This document shows positions 26,505-35,531 of a stretch of DNA of 64,000 nucleotides, one piece after another. The stretch spans positions 5,580,001 through 5,644,000 of the forward strand of contig NZ_CP126095.1 in assembly GCF_030123105.1 (NCBI RefSeq), given 5' to 3'. Within the stretch, counting starts at the first letter, position 1, and each line of letters begins with the position of its first letter. The stretch is from Paenibacillus sp. G2S3 (lineage in GTDB: Bacteria > Bacillota > Bacilli > Paenibacillales > Paenibacillaceae). The translations under genes were made by a program, and so were the position numbers. The notes under the pieces are model-generated. The model was not told the DNA's origin. It ran no database searches and saw only the letters and a list, made by a program, of their open reading frames with translations.

Positions 26505-27407
26505 ATGAACATCAGCCAGCTGGAGACACTAATAACGATCTCCAAAACGATGAGCTTTCGCAAGGCCGGAGAACTGCTTAACTTGACCCAACCAGCGGTT
26601 TCAGCACAAATCAAGAGCCTTGAAGAAGAGTTCAAAACACAGCTGGTTGACCGGAACCAGCCTGTTACGTTAACCGATCGAGGGACAGTATTTCTGGAGC
26701 ATGCGGAACAAATTGTGACGATTGTCGAGGAGCTGAAACAAAGACTTGCGGATCTTGAAGACAATCCCCAAGGACATATTATTCTAGGCACAACTACCTC
26801 TATCGCCATTCAAATTTTACCGCGTATCTTGTCCTATTTTAAAGACCAGTTCCCTCATATCAAAACATCTATCTCCTCTATGTCCTCGTCTCAAATTTAT
26901 CAACATGTCGAAAATGGCATTGTCGATGTCGGCATCGGCTATTTGATCGGACGTAGTCCGAGCATGACTACTTCCATTTTATATTATGATACGTTCGAGC
27001 TGGTAGTCTCACCTAGACACCCCTTGGCTCAAGTTAAGACCGCAGGTATAGAAGCCCTTAACAAAATCCCGCTAATTCTGCTCTCACCAGATACAGTGGG
27101 CCGTAAATTTGCCGATGAGGTTTTCTCTAAGCATGGCATTCAGCCACAGGTAATTATGGAACTGACCAGCAGCGAGGAAGTGAAACGGATGGTAGAGCTC
27201 GATTTAGGTGCAGCCATTATTTCCAAGCAGTCAGTGACCGCTGAGGTTAGAGCCGGTTCTCTCAAAATTGTGCCTATTATTGAATTGGAAGTCACGCATC
27301 CTGTAGGTGTCATAACGAAGTCTGGGAAATATGTGAACTCAGCCATGAGACAATTTCTTAGTGATCTTAAAGGTATGCCGGAGACACAATTTATTGGGTC
27401 TGAGTAA
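26505..27407 (+). CDS. LysR-family transcriptional regulator
   Basis: The 300-residue product has the LysR winged helix at the N-terminus (SFRKAGELLNLTQPAVSAQIKSLEEE) and a two-lobed effector domain (GHIILGTTTSIAIQILPRIL; VDVGIGYLI). It falls nearest to the CysL/CbbR-type branch. AAAGGAGGT seven bases before the ATG fixes the start. The effector and target are not evident; the next gene downstream is a PHP phosphatase 70 bases away. Confidence 0.9.
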   Translation: MNISQLETLITISKTMSFRKAGELLNLTQPAVSAQIKSLEEEFKTQLVDRNQPVTLTDRGTVFLEHAEQIVTIVEELKQRLADLEDNPQGHIILGTTTSIAIQILPRILSYFKDQFPHIKTSISSMSSSQIYQHVENGIVDVGIGYLIGRSPSMTTSILYYDTFELVVSPRHPLAQVKTAGIEALNKIPLILLSPDTVGRKFADEVFSKHGIQPQVIMELTSSEEVKRMVELDLGAAIISKQSVTAEVRAGSLKIVPIIELEVTHPVGVITKSGKYVNSAMRQFLSDLKGMPETQFIGSE

Positions 27408-27477
27408 AATACATCCAAAAAGTGGAATCGATACTTCTATGCTTATTGCATAACCTTGTTTAAAGGAGTTGTTCTTG

Positions 27478-28287
27478 ATGAAATTTGACCTGCATACACA
27501 TCATTTCCGCTGTGGCCATGCCGATGGAACGATTAGAGATTATATTGAAGCTGGAATTTCAGCGGGCCTAGGGGTGATAGGCATCTCTGACCACACCCCT
27601 TATTTCGGAAGTCCCTCCGAGCAAGCTTTTCCTCAAATTGCTATGGGTAAATCCGAATTTTCAAATTATGTTGAAGAAGTCCTCTCCCTCAAAAAAGAAT
27701 ACGAAGGTGTGATCGACGTTCTGCTAGGTATTGAATCAGACTACTTCCCTGAGCATGCCGAGCTTTACCGCAAAACATTATCCGCCTACCCATTTGATTA
27801 TGTAATTGGATCGGTACATAGTGTTGGTGGGGTCAGTATCTTTAACAAGGGGCGCTGGAAAGGACTTAGCAAGAATGAACAGATTCGTGTGAAGTCTGAT
27901 TATTACCGATTGATTGCTGATTCCGCCCGCAGTGGCATGTTCCAAATTCTTGGACACATAGATGCGATGAAAGGGAACTACCCGGCCTTTTCGGATATTC
28001 CTGCGCCTAAGCCGATTGATGATTGTCTGAAAGTGATCAGTGAATGTGACGTGGCGATCGAAATTAATACCTCAGGCGGAACCAAGCTGGTTGGCGGCTG
28101 GTATCCATCGGAAGATATACTGGAGCGCGCACATCATTTTGGCGTTGAGGTTAGTTTTGGCTCGGATGCGCATAAGCCGTCCCGGGTCGCAGAAGATCGA
28201 GATGCGGTAGCCGCTCAACTCAAAGCGATAGGTTTTACACATTGGGTCTATTACAAGCAGCGCGAGAAAATTAAAGTTTCATTGTAA
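27478..28287 (+). CDS. hisJ: HisJ-type histidinol-phosphatase (PHP family)
   Basis: The product has 269 residues against about 268 for HisJ. It has PHP metal-binding motifs DLHTHHFRCGHADG at the N-terminus, SDHTPYF, GIESDYFPEH, GSVHSVGG, LGHIDAMKG and SFGSDAHKP near the end. The reaction would be removal of phosphate from histidinol phosphate in histidine synthesis, but PHP proteins of this branch may have other phosphoester substrates. GGAG lies nine bases before the ATG. Confidence 0.82.
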   Translation: MKFDLHTHHFRCGHADGTIRDYIEAGISAGLGVIGISDHTPYFGSPSEQAFPQIAMGKSEFSNYVEEVLSLKKEYEGVIDVLLGIESDYFPEHAELYRKTLSAYPFDYVIGSVHSVGGVSIFNKGRWKGLSKNEQIRVKSDYYRLIADSARSGMFQILGHIDAMKGNYPAFSDIPAPKPIDDCLKVISECDVAIEINTSGGTKLVGGWYPSEDILERAHHFGVEVSFGSDAHKPSRVAEDRDAVAAQLKAIGFTHWVYYKQREKIKVSL

Positions 28288-28294
28288 CCAAGAA

Positions 28295-28369
28295 CAAATG
28301 CACCAAGCGTTATTGGTTTAGTGGTGGGGATTCCCCCTCCGTTAAACCAATCTCAGCTTGGTGCATTTG
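28295..28369. terminator. Long bidirectional hairpin after hisJ
   Basis: CAAATGCACCAAGC and GCTTGGTGCATTTG form the outer stem. Inside, ATTGGTTTA and TAAACCAAT pair as well. It separates two convergent genes. Confidence 0.75.
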
Positions 28370-28376
28370 CGTTTAT

Positions 28377-29117
28377 TTATAGGTTATCGCAGGTAAACCC
28401 TTGCTGCTTCAGGGTGCGCTTCGCATCCCCATATTCCGGATTGATATCGTAAAAATGAGCAATCGTGCTCGTCCAATCTCTTTCCGTCAATCCCTGCTGT
28501 TGCAAATATTCACGGTGAGCTTGATTATACGTCTCTATGAAACCTTCCACATCCGGATTGTATTGTTCCTCATGAAACACTGCTTCCATCGGCAGGCGCG
28601 GCTTCTGTGCGGCCTCTTCGGCTGGATATCCGACACAGAGCCCGACAATAGGGAATACGTACTCCGGCAGCTTCAACAGATCAATAACGCCTGCTGTATT
28701 GCGCCGGACACCCCCAATAGGGATGATCCCGAGTCCCATGGATTCTGCCGCTGCAATTGCGTTAGCCACTGAGATACCGACATCTGTAGCGCCTACGAGC
28801 AGAGCATCTACATCTTTTACCGCTTCAAAAGACATTCCTTCAAGCTCACTAGCTAATTTTGCCCTATAGAAGTCCATGCAGAACACCAGAAAGACGGGCG
28901 CTGCTGCTACATGCTTCTGATTGCCGCACAAGACCGAAAGCTGCTGCTTACGCTCAGGATCCTTGATAGCTATAATGGAGACCTGCTGTCCATGAACCCA
29001 TGAGGGCGCTGCTTGGGCGGATTCGATCATTATCTTTAGCTTCTCCGGCTCCACATGTAGATCAGAATACTGCCGGAAAGAACGGTGATTCATTAACGTC
29101 TGTATTACATCATTCAA
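28377..29117 (-). CDS. NfsA/NfrA-type FMN nitroreductase
   Basis: The product has 246 residues from the TTG at 29117, which follows AAGGAGGCG at normal spacing; the frame is open to 29207 without a ribosome-binding site. Family traits are LMNHRSFRQYSD at the N-terminus, SWVHGQQVSIIAI, the glycine-rich FMN region (ESMGLGIIPIGGVRRN) and VGLCVGYPAEE. These flavoenzymes reduce nitroaromatics, quinones or FMN with NADPH. AA-rich spacing and a terminator on the next gene make it a single unit. Confidence 0.87.
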   Translation of the reverse strand: MNDVIQTLMNHRSFRQYSDLHVEPEKLKIMIESAQAAPSWVHGQQVSIIAIKDPERKQQLSVLCGNQKHVAAAPVFLVFCMDFYRAKLASELEGMSFEAVKDVDALLVGATDVGISVANAIAAAESMGLGIIPIGGVRRNTAGVIDLLKLPEYVFPIVGLCVGYPAEEAAQKPRLPMEAVFHEEQYNPDVEGFIETYNQAHREYLQQQGLTERDWTSTIAHFYDINPEYGDAKRTLKQQGFTCDNL

Positions 29118-29184
29118 GATGTTACGCCTCCTTCTCAATTCATTCGACTGTTTGTTAATCATAAACGATCGGATTAGGTCCTGA

Positions 29185-29215
29185 CAAAAAAAATGGACCC
29201 GAATCATCGGGTCCC
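29185..29215 (-). terminator. Terminator of the GNAT gene
   Basis: On the minus strand GGACCCGAT and ATTCGGGTCC pair with a small loop and are followed by seven T. Confidence 0.9.
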
Positions 29216-29292
29216 AAAGCAGTTATATTTTTAAAAGGGGGTCATGTACTTAGTTTAACCGGACACTGTTAGAGTTTCATAACGGCATTATT

Positions 29293-29835
29293 TCATTTGT
29301 GTAACAATGTGAATACTTTCATTACATCGTCCAAGGAGCCTACTCTGGGCATCACTCGCTCCAGCGTCATGCCGTTCTTAAGCATCACACGTTCGGATCT
29401 AATATTATCTCCGCGACAGCGCCCTTCGATCCGTGTGATTCCAAGCGTATGAACACTGTAATTTAAAAATAAGCCAACCGCCTCTGTCGCCAATCCGCCT
29501 CCCCAGTACGCCGGGTCTAGCATATATCCTAAAGTAGCCTTGCCCTCACGGCGGTTCCAATGCTGTAAAGCAACAATACCGATCAACTTCTGCTGCTCTT
29601 TCAAATAGATACCCGCATGTAGCGCGCAAGGATCGAATGCGAATAACATCCGGTTCACCAGCTTCTCCACCTGAGCAAGGTCTGATCCAGCGCCGGTGCG
29701 TATTTGAATATGAGCTTGCACTTCTGGATGGGAGAGCAGCTGCTGCAAATGACAAGCATCTTCGGGCGGGATTTGCCTAAGGTCAACCCCCACACCTTGT
29801 TGCGTCTGGAATGATACTACCTCATAAGTACTCAC
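29293..29835 (-). CDS. GNAT-family N-acetyltransferase (RimJ/RimL type)
   Basis: The 180-residue product starts at a GTG with GGAGGGGGGAGAG upstream. It has a GNAT fold with the acetyl-CoA region GYMLDPAYWGGGLATEAV and NIRSERVMLKNG. RimJ/RimL-type members acetylate N-terminal amines of ribosomal proteins or small molecules; the substrate is unknown here. Confidence 0.85.
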   Translation of the reverse strand: MSTYEVVSFQTQQGVGVDLRQIPPEDACHLQQLLSHPEVQAHIQIRTGAGSDLAQVEKLVNRMLFAFDPCALHAGIYLKEQQKLIGIVALQHWNRREGKATLGYMLDPAYWGGGLATEAVGLFLNYSVHTLGITRIEGRCRGDNIRSERVMLKNGMTLERVMPRVGSLDDVMKVFTLLHK

Positions 29836-29868
29836 ACTCTCCCCCCTCCATACAGCTAAAAATTCAGC

Positions 29869-30813
29869 CTATTCATCCGATGAATGGTGCAATGTTAGCA
29901 CCGTTAATTCAGGTCTACAGAGAAAACGAAAAGGAATGACCGTTTCACCAAAGCCTCTATTCACATACACTGGCATACGCTTGGTATCTGTATAATACAA
30001 TCCATTTATGTATTTTTGGGATCCATAAGGGGTGAATGGCGCACCTACAAACGGCAAACGAATTTGTCCCCCATGGCTGTGCCCGGATAGTTGTAGGTGA
30101 AATGAATGAGCCTGTGCTATATCAGCATAATCCGGTTCATGCATCATCAGAACGGTAAAGGTTCCTGCAGGCACGCCACTGAGGGCCTTCACAGGGTCAG
30201 GCTCTCCATGCAGCAGATCATCCAGTCCTGTCACAGCTATGACTGCTCCGCCTCTTTTTAGAAGATAAGATTCATTCCTTAGCACCCGGAAACCAGCAGA
30301 AGTAAGCAACTCTATAAGCCGTTTCGTATTCTTGAAATCATGGTTGCCTAACACCGCATATTTCCCTAGTGGAGCACTCAGCTCTGACAATACAGGTATG
30401 GCGTCTACAAGATCCTCAGGGTTGCTGTCTACGATGTCCCCTGTAAAGCATATAAGATCTGGTTCTGCCTTAGCTATACGCTCTGCAAGCCGAGCCAAAT
30501 CACGGGCATCCTTATTAAACCCAAGGTGAGTATCACTGAAATGGACAACCTTCATGCCTGAAAAAGCAGAAGGAAGATCTTTGAAAGACAGCTTCAGCTT
30601 AGTAATCTCAATCCAGTTCGGCTCCCCTTGCCAAGCATAACCACTTGTAAGCAAGCCTGCGCCGATTACAGTAGCCGCACCTCGAACAAGGAATTGTCGG
30701 CGGGTCATTGTTGTCTTGCCCTTAGATCGACGTACAGAGCCGCTAGAGTGGGTGTCTTTACCCGAAAGGTTATTGTTCTTATTGGGAGAAGCCCCAGACG
30801 ATTGTATCTTCAT
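29869..30813 (-). CDS. Tat-exported YkuE-like metallophosphoesterase
   Basis: The 314-residue product has a twin-arginine signal (TRRQFLVRG, Arg38-Arg39) after an unusually long, Ser/Lys-rich N-terminal extension. The calcineurin-like core shows HFSDTHLG, CFTGDIVDS, LGNHDF and QLSGHSHGGQIRLP, which together bind two metals. YkuE of Bacillus is a known Tat substrate that binds the cell wall. AAGGAG lies nine bases before the ATG. It follows the DUF3891 gene by 20 bases. Confidence 0.9.
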   Translation of the reverse strand: MKIQSSGASPNKNNNLSGKDTHSSGSVRRSKGKTTMTRRQFLVRGAATVIGAGLLTSGYAWQGEPNWIEITKLKLSFKDLPSAFSGMKVVHFSDTHLGFNKDARDLARLAERIAKAEPDLICFTGDIVDSNPEDLVDAIPVLSELSAPLGKYAVLGNHDFKNTKRLIELLTSAGFRVLRNESYLLKRGGAVIAVTGLDDLLHGEPDPVKALSGVPAGTFTVLMMHEPDYADIAQAHSFHLQLSGHSHGGQIRLPFVGAPFTPYGSQKYINGLYYTDTKRMPVYVNRGFGETVIPFRFLCRPELTVLTLHHSSDE

Positions 30814-30832
30814 ACGGAGTTTCTCCTTCCGT

Positions 30833-31624
30833 TCAGCTTTCGTTTCGAGCTGTCAGTACAATTCTACATTCTTCTTCAGGCGTATCCCTGTATGCGGGTG
30901 CGATGCCTCTCTTAGCAATTTCTGATTGTTGGACTCGTTTCAGCATAAAGGCTACTTCCAACGTCTTCTTAAATGGAAAAGGATCCAGTACTAACGTTGA
31001 CTTATCTTTCCACTCCGCGGTTATCGTACGCCCTGACGTAAAACTGAAATCTTCACTGCCAGAGAACCCTTCACGCCACCATGGATGCTCCTCTGATTTC
31101 GGGCTACCCGGTTCATTTAAAGCCAAATATAGAGATAAGTCATCGCAGAATTCTAAAAGACGGGCATCATAATACAGCTCATCCTCACCAATTGGCTTGG
31201 ATACTTCCAGCTCTCGGTGAATGCGGGATCTACGTTCCTCTTCATGCTCTTGATATAAAGTCAGTTCTGGATAATCCAGTCCCGAAATCTTAATGAGTCG
31301 TTCAAAATGCAAGCTGCACAGGAGCGCTCCATAGGGTGTCCGCGCCTCGATCTCATCAAGTCCTCGCTTATAGAAGGTCAGCTTCGGCACTACAGGAAAA
31401 TCAATAAAGCTGTATGGCGCGTGTTCCGCATCGTTCCAAAAGGGTGTCTCATCCAGATCAATCCAGCCCCGGTCATGTTCAGCTACCGCCCAGAGCACCT
31501 CATCCCGGCGTCCTTCCTCTGGCACATGCTCTTCCTTGAACCAAATGGCAAGCTCTCCAGCTAACTTCCCGTGATCATGCTGTTTAACCATTACAATTGC
31601 TCCATCATGCTCCCGACAAATCAC
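30833..31624 (-). CDS. DUF3891 family protein
   Basis: The 263-residue product is started here at the GTG at 31624, since GGGAGGA stands six bases before it; this gives the family-like N-terminus ICREHDGAIVMVKQHDH, while the frame is open to an ATG at 31648 with no ribosome-binding site. Conserved features are QHDHGKLAGELAIWF and AVAEHDRGWIDLDETPFW, rich in His and acidic residues and suggestive of a metal site. The function is unknown. It lies 20 bases upstream of the metallophosphoesterase gene, probably in one operon. Confidence 0.8.
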   Translation of the reverse strand: MICREHDGAIVMVKQHDHGKLAGELAIWFKEEHVPEEGRRDEVLWAVAEHDRGWIDLDETPFWNDAEHAPYSFIDFPVVPKLTFYKRGLDEIEARTPYGALLCSLHFERLIKISGLDYPELTLYQEHEEERRSRIHRELEVSKPIGEDELYYDARLLEFCDDLSLYLALNEPGSPKSEEHPWWREGFSGSEDFSFTSGRTITAEWKDKSTLVLDPFPFKKTLEVAFMLKRVQQSEIAKRGIAPAYRDTPEEECRIVLTARNES

Positions 31625-31735
31625 GATTATTCCTCCCTGTTGTTCCACACCTAACGTACGTTAACAATGGATATTATAGCATATGCCATTCATTCTCTGA
31701 GCTAGACGAATTTCCTATTCCCTACCAATTATAAA

Positions 31736-31784
31736 CAAAAAAGCTATCCTCAGCGAATATAAATCCACCATTGAGGATAGCTCA
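31736..31784 (-). terminator. Terminator of the sdhCAB operon
   Basis: On the minus strand GAGCTATCCTCA pairs with TGAGGATAGCTT over a loop of about 20 bases and is followed by a T tract. Confidence 0.9.
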
Positions 31785-31811
31785 ATATTAAAGATCTGGC
31801 GGTACTACTTA

Positions 31812-32576
31812 TTACACACCTAACCAGCGTTTGAACATATGTTTTGTCGTTTGCTTGTTAATTTCTGCAATGGAGGTGGTAAGAGGAATGCCTTTCGGAC
31901 AAGCACGCACACAGTTCTGTGAGTTACCACAACCGTCAATACCGCCATCGTCCATCAAAGCGTCCAATCTTTCATCCGCATTCATTTCACCCGTAGGATG
32001 AGCATTGAATAGGCGTACTTGAGAGATGGCTGCGGGTCCGATGAAATCCGTCTTCTCGTTGACATTCGGACAAGCCTCCAAGCACACGCCGCAAGTCATA
32101 CATTTAGATAATTCATAAGCCCACTGCCGTTTTTTCTCCGGCATCCGTGGTCCCGGTCCAAGATCGTACGTACCATCAATTGGAATCCAAGCCTTCACAC
32201 GTTTAAGTGCGTTGAACATCCGAGTACGGTCAATCACTAAGTCACGCACCACCGGAAATGTCTTCATTGGCTCAATGCGTACAGGTTGCTCCAGATTGTC
32301 TATAAGCGCTGCGCAGGCTTGGCGAGGTTTGCCGTTAATCACCATCGAGCAAGCTCCGCATACTTCTTCTAGACAGTTGGAATCCCAGCATACCGGAACG
32401 GTGCTGTCACCTTTGGCATTCACAGGGTTACGCTGAATTTCCATCAAAGCACTGATTACATTCATACCTGGACGATAAGGAAGCTCAAATTCCTCAATAT
32501 AAGATGAACTTTGTGGATCGTCCTGGCGGGTGATGATAAATTTCACGTTTTTGGGAGCTGTAGCTGTTTCCGCCAT
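31812..32576 (-). CDS. sdhB: Succinate dehydrogenase iron-sulfur subunit
   Basis: The product has 254 residues. The N-terminal ferredoxin domain binds 2Fe-2S (CWDSNC, CGACSMVINGKPRQAC). The C-terminal part binds 4Fe-4S and 3Fe-4S (CMTCGVCLEACPN, CGNSQNCVRACPKG). It moves electrons from the flavoprotein SdhA to the membrane anchor SdhC. GGAGGG precedes the ATG. It is the last gene of sdhCAB. Confidence 0.96.
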   Translation of the reverse strand: MAETATAPKNVKFIITRQDDPQSSSYIEEFELPYRPGMNVISALMEIQRNPVNAKGDSTVPVCWDSNCLEEVCGACSMVINGKPRQACAALIDNLEQPVRIEPMKTFPVVRDLVIDRTRMFNALKRVKAWIPIDGTYDLGPGPRMPEKKRQWAYELSKCMTCGVCLEACPNVNEKTDFIGPAAISQVRLFNAHPTGEMNADERLDALMDDGGIDGCGNSQNCVRACPKGIPLTTSIAEINKQTTKHMFKRWLGV

Positions 32577-32651
32577 AATGGTTCCCTCCTCAAATTGCCT
32601 AATTTTATTTCGTAAAGCTTGCCTCGCAAGCTGGTTCGCTCCTGAGAAAGA

Positions 32652-34394
32652 TTAATCCTTCGAATAATCACGTACCCGTGGTGGGATCAGTGAAACATCG
32701 ACTTCGTCATAGGAGATTTGCGGGCCATCTGCAGTCCAGGCTGCTTTCGTGGTCTTCAAGAATTCCTCATCATTACGATTTGGGAATTCCGGCTTGTAAT
32801 GTGCGCCGCGGCTCTCATTGCGCATAAGGGCTCCTAGTGTCATCGCTTCGGACAGCTCCAGCATGTTCCATAGCTGACGGGTGAAGGCCACACCTTGGTT
32901 ATTCCAGCGGGACGTATCATTCATATTAATATTGCGATAACGCTCTTTAAGCTCTTTGATTTTACCAATGGTCGCTTCCAGCTTCGGATTGTGCCGCACA
33001 ACCGTCATATTAGCGGTCATCCATTCGCCTAGTTCTTTGTGAATCACATAAGCATTCTCTGTACCTGACATCGATAGCAAGGACTCATATTTGTCCGTCT
33101 GCTTTTTGTGGAAGCTATCGTATACGGAAGAAGAGATATCCTGTGATGATTTCTTCAGACCTTTAATGTATTCAACAGCCTTCGGTCCAGCGACCATCCC
33201 ACCGTAAATAGCAGATACCAGAGAGTTAGCGCCTAGACGATTCGCTCCATGATATTGATATTCACATTCGCCTGCCGCAAACAGACCAGGGATGTTCGTC
33301 ATTTGGTTGTAATCAACCCACATACCGCCCATGGAATAATGCACAGCCGGGAAGATTTTCATCGGTATTTTACGAGGATCATCCCCCATGAATTTTTCGT
33401 AAATTTCAATAATTCCGCCGAGCTTCACGTCCAGCTCTTTCGGATCCTTGTGAGAGAGGTCCAAATACACCATGTTCTCACCATTAATGCCCAGCCCTTG
33501 ATCTACACACACATTAAAAATCTCACGTGTAGCAATATCGCGCGGCACCAAGTTACCGTAAGCCGGATATTTCTCTTCAAGGAAATACCATGGCTTTCCG
33601 TCTTTATAAGTCCAGATACGACCGCCTTCACCACGTGCTGATTCTGACATCAAGCGGAGCTTGTCATCACCTGGAATAGCCGTTGGGTGAATCTGTATAA
33701 ATTCTCCGTTGGCATAATGTACGCCCTGTTGGTACACCGCACTTGCGGCTGTGCCCGTATTAATGACGGAGTTCGTCGTTTTACCAAAAATAATACCAGG
33801 CCCGCCACTAGCCAAAATAACAGCATCTGCAGGAAAAGTCTCAATCTCCATCGTCTTGAGATTCTGGGCACTAATGCCGCGGCATACGCCTTCATCGTCG
33901 ATGATGGCCGAGAGGAACTCCCAGTTCTCACGTTTCGTTACAAGACCTTCAGACTCCCAGCGGCGCACCTGCTCATCCAGTGCATACAGAAGCTGTTGGC
34001 CTGTCGTTGCGCCGGCAAATGCCGTACGATGGCGCTTCGTACCGCCGAAACGACGGAAGTCGAGTAATCCCTCAGGTGTGCGGTTGAACATTACGCCCAT
34101 CCGGTCCATAAGGTGGATGATGCCCGGTGCCGCTTCACACATCGCCTTGACTGGTGGCTGATTTGCCAGGAAGTCACCACCATAAACGGTATCGTCGAAA
34201 TGCTCCCAAGGGGAGTCGCCCTCCCCTTTCGTATTTACAGCGCCATTGATGCCGCCTTGCGCACAAACGGAGTGTGATCTTTTTACAGGAACTAATGAGA
34301 ATAAATGAACATGCGCGCCGGACTCCGCTGCCTTGATGGTAGCCATCAGGCCGGCCAGACCGCCGCCCACGATAATGATATTTGCTGTTGCCAT
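32652..34394 (-). CDS. sdhA: Succinate dehydrogenase flavoprotein subunit
   Basis: The product has 580 residues. The N-terminal FAD motif is IVGGGLAGLMATIKAAESG; SHSVCAQGGINGA contains the His that carries covalent FAD; active-site residues sit in HPTAIPGDDKL and RLGANSLVSAIYGG. It oxidises succinate to fumarate in the TCA cycle and passes electrons to SdhB. GGAGTG precedes the ATG. The gene order C-A-B matches the Bacillus operon. Confidence 0.97.
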   Translation of the reverse strand: MATANIIIVGGGLAGLMATIKAAESGAHVHLFSLVPVKRSHSVCAQGGINGAVNTKGEGDSPWEHFDDTVYGGDFLANQPPVKAMCEAAPGIIHLMDRMGVMFNRTPEGLLDFRRFGGTKRHRTAFAGATTGQQLLYALDEQVRRWESEGLVTKRENWEFLSAIIDDEGVCRGISAQNLKTMEIETFPADAVILASGGPGIIFGKTTNSVINTGTAASAVYQQGVHYANGEFIQIHPTAIPGDDKLRLMSESARGEGGRIWTYKDGKPWYFLEEKYPAYGNLVPRDIATREIFNVCVDQGLGINGENMVYLDLSHKDPKELDVKLGGIIEIYEKFMGDDPRKIPMKIFPAVHYSMGGMWVDYNQMTNIPGLFAAGECEYQYHGANRLGANSLVSAIYGGMVAGPKAVEYIKGLKKSSQDISSSVYDSFHKKQTDKYESLLSMSGTENAYVIHKELGEWMTANMTVVRHNPKLEATIGKIKELKERYRNINMNDTSRWNNQGVAFTRQLWNMLELSEAMTLGALMRNESRGAHYKPEFPNRNDEEFLKTTKAAWTADGPQISYDEVDVSLIPPRVRDYSKD

Positions 34395-34462
34395 GATAGT
34401 TCACTCCTTTTATCAAAAATATCAGAAAGGATTCTGGAATCTAGTCCTGAGAGGGTAATTCC

Positions 34463-35128
34463 TTAGATGAAAGTCTTTATGGACTGAGCTACGGAAGCTG
34501 CGCTTTGAAATTCAGCATCACGGAAAGTGACTAGCGAAATGAGGAACATGAATGTTACAAGAACAAATATACCGAGACAAAGGTAAGAGGATACCCGCTG
34601 TGAACGAGGTCCTACCGTGATTCCCCAGCTGATCAAGAAAGACCATAGGCCGTTCGAGAAGTGAAAGCATGCAGCAACGATACCGATAATATACAGTGTC
34701 AACATCAGTGGTTGAGTCACAATATCGTGCATCAGACCGCCCAGTTCTTCGTGCTCTACACTACCAACTGCCACCTGTACCCGGGTTTGGAACAAATGCC
34801 AGACTATAAAGATAAAGGTAATAATTCCTGTAATGCGTTGTAGCGTATAACGCCAGTTTCTTTCAATGTTGAAACGGTTCAAGTTCGGCTTGGATTGATA
34901 GGCAATATACAGTCCGTATACGCCATGGTACAGCAGAGGAAGCCATATACCGAACAATTCCAGGAAGAAGACAAGCGGTAGGCTATTCAGCCATATCACA
35001 CTGTCAGTGAAACCGGAAGCGCCACCCTCTACAGCCGCAAAATTCGTCATCATGTGCTCAATGAAGAAGGCTCCAAGCGGGATAACGCCTAGCAAGGAAT
35101 GAATCTTTCTGGAATAAAATCCTTTCAT
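34463..35128 (-). CDS. sdhC: Succinate dehydrogenase cytochrome b558 membrane subunit
   Basis: The 221-residue product has five hydrophobic segments and is the single-subunit, di-heme anchor found in Bacillus-type complex II. His residues for heme sit in RKIHSLLG, FFIEHMMTN, LYHGVYGLY, IVWHLFQT and ACFHFSNGLW. It passes electrons to menaquinone. AAAGGGG precedes the ATG. It is the first gene of sdhCAB. Confidence 0.93.
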   Translation of the reverse strand: MKGFYSRKIHSLLGVIPLGAFFIEHMMTNFAAVEGGASGFTDSVIWLNSLPLVFFLELFGIWLPLLYHGVYGLYIAYQSKPNLNRFNIERNWRYTLQRITGIITFIFIVWHLFQTRVQVAVGSVEHEELGGLMHDIVTQPLMLTLYIIGIVAACFHFSNGLWSFLISWGITVGPRSQRVSSYLCLGIFVLVTFMFLISLVTFRDAEFQSAASVAQSIKTFI

Positions 35129-35531
35129 ACAAAGTACCCCTTTCCGATTAAAACAGCGTTTTCATTTTAATGTGTATTCACCGCCGGAACTACAATTGAC
35201 ACAGGATAACATAGACTATGTAACGACAAAACGCCTATATTTACTGTTATCCTTTAGTTTCCCGGACTTTGTTTTCTTTTTCACAAATTGTGAATATCTT
35301 GTGTCACTTTTCATGTTACTCCTTTTTCCCTTATAAGGGAATTGCAATCTAATTATTAATCGTTATACAATAAACGCATAAGAATAGATTTTATATGATA
35401 ATAATTCTCATTTAGAGAAGCAACATTTTCCGACAAAACTTTTATTCCCTTATGGAGCAAGAAGTATTGTCTTCAAGGCTATGAATTTCGTCACCACTGT
35501 TTATAGATTGCACTACGAGAGGAACATAAAT
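35129..35531. other. Divergent control region between sdhC and a LysR gene
   Basis: About 400 AT-rich bases without a gene. It contains the 15-bp palindrome TTCACAAATTGTGAA at 35280-35294 and a Fur-like 7-1-7 site at 35396-35410. I could not assign the sdhC promoter with confidence. Confidence 0.6.
35396..35410. promoter_or_regulatory. Fur-like box upstream of the LysR gene and sdhCAB
   Basis: TGATAATAATTCTCA matches the Fur core TGATAATNATTATCA with one mismatch. PerR boxes are similar, with two further differences. It is 120 bases before the LysR start and about 270 before sdhC. Confidence 0.5.
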
